This document shows positions 59,525 through 64,000 of a stretch of DNA of 64,000 bases, in pieces (position 1 is the stretch's first letter; each line of letters starts with the position of its first letter). This DNA comes from an uncultured Ectothiorhodospiraceae bacterium (GTDB taxonomy: Bacteria; Pseudomonadota; Gammaproteobacteria; Nitrococcales; Nitrococcaceae). The notes beneath the pieces were generated by a model that saw only the letters and a program-made list of their open reading frames with translations, ran no database searches and was not told the origin of the DNA. The stretch spans positions 25,831 to 89,830 of the forward strand of contig CAJXNJ010000003.1 of assembly GCA_913057145.1 (NCBI GenBank). Direction: 5' to 3'. The position numbers were made by a program, and so were the translations under genes.

Positions 59525-60196
59525 TCAGCGATTAGCTGTTGCCAGCTCGATACGCCCGTCCGGCCCGAGGATATGCCGCTGCAGCCAGCCCAATGCAACG
59601 CCATAGGCAGGGACGAACAGCAGCAGGGAGATCAACAGCTTCGAGGCATAATCGACTGCGGCGATCTCCGGCCAGTTCGCGGCCATGAATGGATCCGGAC
59701 TCTGGTAGAAGGCAATGGAGAAAAATGCCGCCGTATCGGCAAGGTTGCCGAAGATGGTGGACACCGCGGGCGCTACCCACCAGCGCGCTGCCTGTCGCAG
59801 GCGATCGAAGATATGAATATCCAGCAGCTGACCCAGTGCGTAGGCCATGAAGCTCGCAGCGGCGATCCGCCCGACAAAGGTGTTGAGGCTCATTAGCGCC
59901 TCGGCGCCCTGAAAGCTGCCCTGCTGGAACAGCACACCGATCAGGTAGGACAGCAGCAGGGCCGGTCCCATTGCAAAGAAGATGATCCGCCGGGCCGTGA
60001 CCTTGCCGAAGGTTCGAACCGTAAGGTCAGTGGCAAGGAAAATAAACGGAAAAGAAAAAGCACCCCAGGTCGTGTGCAGGCCAAAAAGATCAAATGGCAG
60101 CTGCACCAGATAGTTACTGGCGGCGATAATGGTGATGTGGGCACTGGCAAGCAGTAAAAGCGCCCGACGATACTGAACAAAGGTCATGGTTTTCAT
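59525..60196 (-). CDS. yhhQ: Queuosine precursor transporter YhhQ
   Basis: The 223-residue membrane protein (E. coli 221) matches YhhQ strongly: ASNYLVQLPFDLFGLHTTWGAFSFPFIFLATDLTVR, written here in order, then AAASFMAYALGQLLDIHIFDRLRQ and RWWVAPAVSTIFGNLADTAAFF. It imports preQ0 or preQ1 for tRNA queuosine. I used ATG 60196 (MKTMTF); ATG 60187 is 9 bases downstream. TATACT lies 8 bases before ATG 60196, so the mRNA may have almost no leader. It diverges from the MATE gene. Confidence 0.94.
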   Translation of the reverse strand: MKTMTFVQYRRALLLLASAHITIIAASNYLVQLPFDLFGLHTTWGAFSFPFIFLATDLTVRTFGKVTARRIIFFAMGPALLLSYLIGVLFQQGSFQGAEALMSLNTFVGRIAAASFMAYALGQLLDIHIFDRLRQAARWWVAPAVSTIFGNLADTAAFFSIAFYQSPDPFMAANWPEIAAVDYASKLLISLLLFVPAYGVALGWLQRHILGPDGRIELATANR

Positions 60197-60215
60197 GGGC
60201 GCCGAGTATAGCAGC

Positions 60216-61544
60216 ATGGATTCAACGGTCGGCAAATCGCAGGCGCGACGGCGCATCGCAACGCTTGCCTGGCCCTTGATTCTCTCCAATATCACCGTCC
60301 CGCTGCTGGGCCTGGTCGACACCGCCGTCGTCGGGCATCTGCCGGATAGTCGTTATCTCGGTGGGGTCACGCTCGGTGCCACACTTTTTAGTTTTCTGTT
60401 CTGGGGATTCGGTTTCCTGCGCATGGGAACCACGGGGCTGACCGCGCAGGCGCATGGGGCTGAGGATATTGCAGCGATGCTGCGTCTGCTTGGCCAGGGC
60501 CTGATGCTCGCGCTGGCAATCGGGTTGATCCTGATTGCGATCCACCCGTTTGTCATTCCATTCGGCCTTGGCCTTTTCGATGGCAGCGCTGCCGTCACCG
60601 CCGAGGCGGATACCTATGCAAGAGTGCGCATTGCAAGCGCGCCGGCGGTGCTCGCCAATTACGTGTTGATCGGCTGGTTTCTCGGCCGGGGCTATAGCTG
60701 GGTGACGCTGTTGCTCATGGCAATCAACAATCTGGCGAATATCGTGCTGGATTTATTCTTTGTCCTCGGCCTCGGGATGACCACGGCCGGCGTTGCACTT
60801 GCGAGTGTGATTGCCGATTACCTCACCCTTGCTGTGGGGCTTTCGCTTGCCGTTTTTGCCTGGCGGCACTGGCATTGGCAGCGGGTGAGCGGGGTATTCG
60901 GAGAGCTCGCCGGTTATCGACGGCTGCTCAGCGTTAATTTCGCGTTATTCATTCGCACACTCTGCCTGCTTTTCGCCTTCGCCTTTTTTCACTCGCAGGG
61001 CGCACGCATGGGGGATACCACGCTGGCCGCCAACGCGGTTCTGCTGCAGTTTGTCCTGCTCGCCTCTTACGCCCTCGATGGCTTTGCGCATGCCACTGAA
61101 TCCCTCGTTGGACAGCGGATCGGGGCGGCTGATGAGCGCGGTTTTCGTCACGCCGTGAGGGCGGCGGTGGAATGGTCGTTGATTACTGCGGTGATCCTCA
61201 GTCTCGGCTTCGCGGTGGGGGGTGAGGTGCTCATTGCGCTTTTGACCGGTTTGCCGGCGGTTCGTGAGATGGCTGCTGAATTCCTGCCCTGGATGATTGC
61301 CATGCCCATACTGGCTGTAGGCAGTTATCTGCTGGATGGGATTTTTATCGGGGCGACGCGCACCCGCGCCATGCGGGATACCATGATTCTGTCGGTTGTG
61401 GTCTTTTATCTGCCGGTCTGGTGGATGACGCAGTCCTGGCAGAATCACGGTCTGTGGCTTGCGTTTGTCAGTTTTACCGTTGCCCGTAGCGTTCTGCTTG
61501 GCGGGATTTTTTATCGTGAGTGGCGGGAGCGGCGCTGGTTCTAG
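60216..61544 (+). CDS. MATE-family efflux transporter (DinF-like)
   Basis: The 442-residue protein has twelve membrane helices in two pseudo-repeats and the MATE features LAWPLILSNITVPLLGLVDTAVVGHL and LGMTTAGVALASVIADYLTL. It probably extrudes drugs or metabolites in exchange for Na+ or H+. The DinF subgroup has small, SOS-linked members, but no LexA box is evident upstream. I chose ATG 60216 (MDSTVGKSQ) because an in-frame start at 60186 would overlap yhhQ. The last 4 bases overlap the convergent hisC (CTAG shared). Confidence 0.9.
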   Translation: MDSTVGKSQARRRIATLAWPLILSNITVPLLGLVDTAVVGHLPDSRYLGGVTLGATLFSFLFWGFGFLRMGTTGLTAQAHGAEDIAAMLRLLGQGLMLALAIGLILIAIHPFVIPFGLGLFDGSAAVTAEADTYARVRIASAPAVLANYVLIGWFLGRGYSWVTLLLMAINNLANIVLDLFFVLGLGMTTAGVALASVIADYLTLAVGLSLAVFAWRHWHWQRVSGVFGELAGYRRLLSVNFALFIRTLCLLFAFAFFHSQGARMGDTTLAANAVLLQFVLLASYALDGFAHATESLVGQRIGAADERGFRHAVRAAVEWSLITAVILSLGFAVGGEVLIALLTGLPAVREMAAEFLPWMIAMPILAVGSYLLDGIFIGATRTRAMRDTMILSVVVFYLPVWWMTQSWQNHGLWLAFVSFTVARSVLLGGIFYREWRERRWF

Positions 61545-62626
61545 GCCAGTATCTCATCGAGTGCGCAGAGCAGTGCATCATTCTGCGCCGGCGTCCCGAT
61601 GCTGATGCGCAGGCAATCATTCAGCCGCTGTGCCGGGAAATAACGCACCAGGATGTTGCGTGCCTTGAGCTTTTCGTAGGTGGCCTGCGCGGAGTGCCGA
61701 GCGGCAGCTGGCATGCGGGCAAGGCAGAAGTTGCTATGGCTGGGTGCGACAGCAAAACCGCGTTCAGTCAGCGCCTCGGTTATCCGAGCGCGTTCCTCGC
61801 GCACCGCCTGCCAACTTGCTTTGGCTGTTGTCTGATCAGCCAGTGCGGCAGCGCCGATGGCATCGGCCAGGGCGTCGACGCTGTAGCTATCGCGGGTTTT
61901 CTCGGCGATCGGGCGGATCAGGTCGGGGCTGCCGATGCCGTATCCCAGGCGAAGACCTGCCAGAGAATAGCCCTTGGATAATGTGCGCAGGATCATCAGA
62001 TTGTCGTGCCGTGCGATAAGGGGAATGACGTTATGACTTGCCGGTGCGAAGTCCACGTAAGCCTCATCGACCAGCAGCACGCCATCGAGGGCTTGAGCGA
62101 GGGCATCAATGCGATCGACATCGAACAGTCTGCCGCTTGGTGCATGCGGGTTGACCAGTAATGTCAGTTTCACTCCGGCCGCGTTCATTTGCGCGGCAAA
62201 ATCTTCCGGCAGGTCATAGTCTTCGAGAAGCTCAACCGCCTTGATGGGGCTTTCATGAATGGCGGCAAGCACCGGGTAGAGCGAGTAGCTCGGATCGGCA
62301 ATACCGATCGGCTCGCCGGGTGGGACAAAGGTGGTCATGGCAAGCCGCAGCAGCTCATCGCCGCCATTGGTGGCCACCAGGCATTCCTTGTCGACGCCAT
62401 GCAGCCTTGCGGCTTCGTCGAGAAATGCCGCTGCCGTGGGGGAAGGGTAGCGCCGGAGTGCCTCGGGCGAGATATCATTCAATACGGCCATGGCAGCGGG
62501 TGAGGGCGGCCACGGGTTTTCATTGGTATTGAGCTTGATGACCTCGGTGGCACTCGGCTGTTCACCCGGTGCGTAACCGGCCATCTCCCGGATATTGTCG
62601 CGTTCATAGTGCATGCCGGGGATCAT
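61541..62626 (-). CDS. hisC: Histidinol-phosphate aminotransferase HisC
   Basis: The 361-residue PLP enzyme of fold type I has IKLNTNENPWPPSPAAM, YPSPTAAAFLDEAARLHGV and VATNGGDELLRLAMTTFVPP. The PLP Lys lies in ILRTLSKGYSLAGLRLGYG, and the C-terminal substrate Arg in NDCLRISIGT. It makes histidinol phosphate in histidine synthesis and can also act on aromatic amino acids. I chose ATG 62626 because ACAGGAAA sits upstream; ATG 62614 (MHYERD) is possible. No other his gene is nearby. Confidence 0.93.
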   Translation of the reverse strand: MIPGMHYERDNIREMAGYAPGEQPSATEVIKLNTNENPWPPSPAAMAVLNDISPEALRRYPSPTAAAFLDEAARLHGVDKECLVATNGGDELLRLAMTTFVPPGEPIGIADPSYSLYPVLAAIHESPIKAVELLEDYDLPEDFAAQMNAAGVKLTLLVNPHAPSGRLFDVDRIDALAQALDGVLLVDEAYVDFAPASHNVIPLIARHDNLMILRTLSKGYSLAGLRLGYGIGSPDLIRPIAEKTRDSYSVDALADAIGAAALADQTTAKASWQAVREERARITEALTERGFAVAPSHSNFCLARMPAAARHSAQATYEKLKARNILVRYFPAQRLNDCLRISIGTPAQNDALLCALDEILA

Positions 62627-62679
62627 ACCGTTTTCCTGTCCGGGGCTGAAAACAAAGCCGCGCTGACGTATTATGTGGA

Positions 62680-62697
62680 CCGAATAAGTCCGAATAA
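62680..62697 (+). repeat. CCGAATAA direct repeat upstream of the iron-type permease
   Basis: CCGAATAA occurs at 62680-62687 and 62690-62697, 10 bases apart (one helical turn), between hisC and the permease gene. A TATTAT hexamer (62669-62674) just before could be a -10, so the repeat could cover the transcription start. It does not resemble a Fur box. Whether it is a regulator site is inference. Confidence 0.35.
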
Positions 62698-62723
62698 AAA
62701 ACCGCTGCCAGGAGCGTATCAAT

Positions 62724-64000
62724 TTGGCTGCCCCCGCCCACTCGCTACCGCTTCTAACCCGCCTGGCCCTGTCGGCAAGAAGGGCCGGCATCTGGCCGGT
62801 GATGATGGCTGTCATCGCGCTTCTGGTCTCGTTGCCGGTGTTAACGGTGCTCTTTCATGTGTTTGTCCCCGCCCCGGAGATCTGGGGGCATCTGGCAAGC
62901 ACCGTGTTGCCGCGGTATCTGCTGAATACGGTGGGCCTGACCCTCGGTGTTGGTCTTGGTGTGCTTGTCATTGGTGTGGGGACCGCCTGGCTGGTGGTGA
63001 TGTGCCGATTCCCGGGGCAGCGTATTTTTGAATGGGCGCTGCTGTTGCCGCTTGCCGTGCCGACCTATGTCATCGCCTACGCCTATACCGATTTCCTGCA
63101 GTTTGCCGGGCCCTTGCAGACGTTTCTGCGGGAGCTTTTCGGCTGGAGCGGTGGGGACTACTGGTTTCCGCCGGTACGCTCGCTCGGTGGTGCGATCGCC
63201 TTGCTCACGCTGGTGCTCTATCCGTATGTCTACCTGCTCACCCGAGCGGCCTTTCTGGAGCAGTCTGTCTGTGTGCTTGAGGTGGGCCGCACGCTCGGTC
63301 GCGGGCCCTGGAGGCTCTTTGCCACGGTGGCCGTGCCGCTGGCTCGTCCCGCCATTGCCGGTGGCGCTGCGCTTGCACTGATGGAAACCCTGAACGAGTT
63401 CGGTGCCGTGCAGTTCTTCGCGGTCGATACCTTCACCACGGGGATCTATCGGACCTGGTTCGGTCTTGGAGAGCGGGCTGCAGCCGCTCAGCTGGCCGGT
63501 GTGCTGCTTTTATTCGTCATGGTCCTGCTGGTCCTCGAGCGGGTCTCAAGGGGCAAGTCGCAGTTCTTTCACACCTCAAGCCGCTACCGTGAACTGCCGC
63601 GCTATGAGTTGAGCTCGGGTAAGCGCGTGCTCGCATTCCTGGCCTGTGCCATGCCGGTTGGATTTGGTTTCGTGCTGCCGGCGCTGTTGCTCCTGGAGAT
63701 GGCGCTTACCAATGGTGACAGCCAATTCGGCTGGGCCTTTCTGCCTTATGTCTTCAATAGCATCAGTCTGGCCAGTATCGCGGCTCTGCTCGCCGTCGGC
63801 CTGGCCGTCGTCCTCTCTTATGGTGTTCGGCTGGCACCATCGCCGCTTACGCAGGCCGCCATTCGGGTCTCCGCGATGGGGTATGCCGTCCCAGGGGCGG
63901 TGATCGCCGTTGGCGTACTGATACCGCTCGGCTGGCTCGATCAGCGTCTCTACGGCGTGCTGCACGGTGATTGGGGCTGGGATGTCGGCCTTATTCTCAC
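62724..64000 (+). CDS. Iron(III)-type ABC transporter permease (FbpB-like), 3' truncated, TTG start
   Basis: The reading frame runs without a stop from TTG 62724 to the right edge (425 codons). It encodes a fused permease of two homologous halves; the first has helices starting IWPVMMAVIALLVSLPVLTVLF, LLNTVGLTLGVGLGVLVIGV and LALLLPLAVPTYVIAYAYTDF (the latter in the form WALLLPLAVPTYVIAYAY), then an EAA-like loop EVGRTLGRGPWRLFATVAVP. ALMETLNEFGAVQFFAVDTFT is typical of FbpB/SfuB. The second half begins near 63620. AGGAG lies 9 bases before the TTG. Ferric iron or thiamine-type ligands are likely; the binding protein is outside the window. Confidence 0.9.
   Translation, partial: MAAPAHSLPLLTRLALSARRAGIWPVMMAVIALLVSLPVLTVLFHVFVPAPEIWGHLASTVLPRYLLNTVGLTLGVGLGVLVIGVGTAWLVVMCRFPGQRIFEWALLLPLAVPTYVIAYAYTDFLQFAGPLQTFLRELFGWSGGDYWFPPVRSLGGAIALLTLVLYPYVYLLTRAAFLEQSVCVLEVGRTLGRGPWRLFATVAVPLARPAIAGGAALALMETLNEFGAVQFFAVDTFTTGIYRTWFGLGERAAAAQLAGVLLLFVMVLLVLERVSRGKSQFFHTSSRYRELPRYELSSGKRVLAFLACAMPVGFGFVLPALLLLEMALTNGDSQFGWAFLPYVFNSISLASIAALLAVGLAVVLSYGVRLAPSPLTQAAIRVSAMGYAVPGAVIAVGVLIPLGWLDQRLYGVLHGDWGWDVGLIL

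Overview
The window looks like ordinary chromosome from a GC-rich, gene-dense gammaproteobacterium. The gammaproteobacterial placement rests on an E. coli-type LexA, a RelA with a decayed hydrolase domain, YhhQ, Hsp15 and RraA, and on the gene orders mnmA-hflD and clpS-clpA-infA-aat. From general resemblance I would guess Ectothiorhodospiraceae (a Spiribacter-like halophile), but that is an inference. Genes cover almost everything: many neighbours overlap by 1, 4 or 8 bases and no gene-free stretch exceeds about 175 bases. I saw no rRNA, tRNA, CRISPR array, insertion sequence, phage gene or base-composition island.

Region 1 (1-6849): a RibD-like reductase (cut by the left edge) converges on a tightly overlapping minus-strand operon. 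That operon encodes a medium-chain dehydrogenase, a degenerate 6-pyruvoyl-tetrahydropterin synthase homologue, a GT4 glycosyltransferase, a methyltransferase and a flippase-like membrane protein. A CDP-alcohol phosphatidyltransferase, YceI and a patatin run divergently. This is the best candidate for an undescribed pathway, possibly making a modified, glycosylated pterin-like compound. Region 2 (6846-9749): an isolated class II-like phosphoribulokinase homologue, rraA, a CBS-domain protein, Hsp15 and a GlcG/HbpS protein. Region 3 (9736-18791): a head-to-tail double UvrA of 1840 residues, tmcA and recQ. Region 4 (18804-25484): an OmpA-domain protein, then the SOS mutagenesis cassette lexA-imuA-imuB-dnaE2 behind apparent tandem LexA boxes.

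Region 5 (25485-35075): relA, a secreted nuclease, a periplasmic coiled-coil protein, a DUF2721 protein, a GGDEF cyclase and ppx, with ppk1 convergent. It joins (p)ppGpp, c-di-GMP and polyphosphate functions. Region 6 (35160-43865): sthA, malate synthase G, and a TRAP transporter operon ending in an amidase and a 55-residue membrane protein. Two GntR/FadR-type palindromes, one before glcB and one before the TRAP operon, suggest shared control of 2-oxoacid or hydroxyacid use. Region 7 (43964-64000) is housekeeping: acnA, hflD-mnmA, clpS-clpA, infA-aat, an acyltransferase, ftsK-lolA-rarA, serS, yhhQ, a MATE exporter, hisC, and an iron-type ABC permease cut by the right edge.

Several genes (clpS, mnmA, relA, lexA, yhhQ, ftsK, prk-like) have a -10-like hexamer only 7 to 9 bases before the start codon and no clear Shine-Dalgarno, which suggests leaderless mRNAs.
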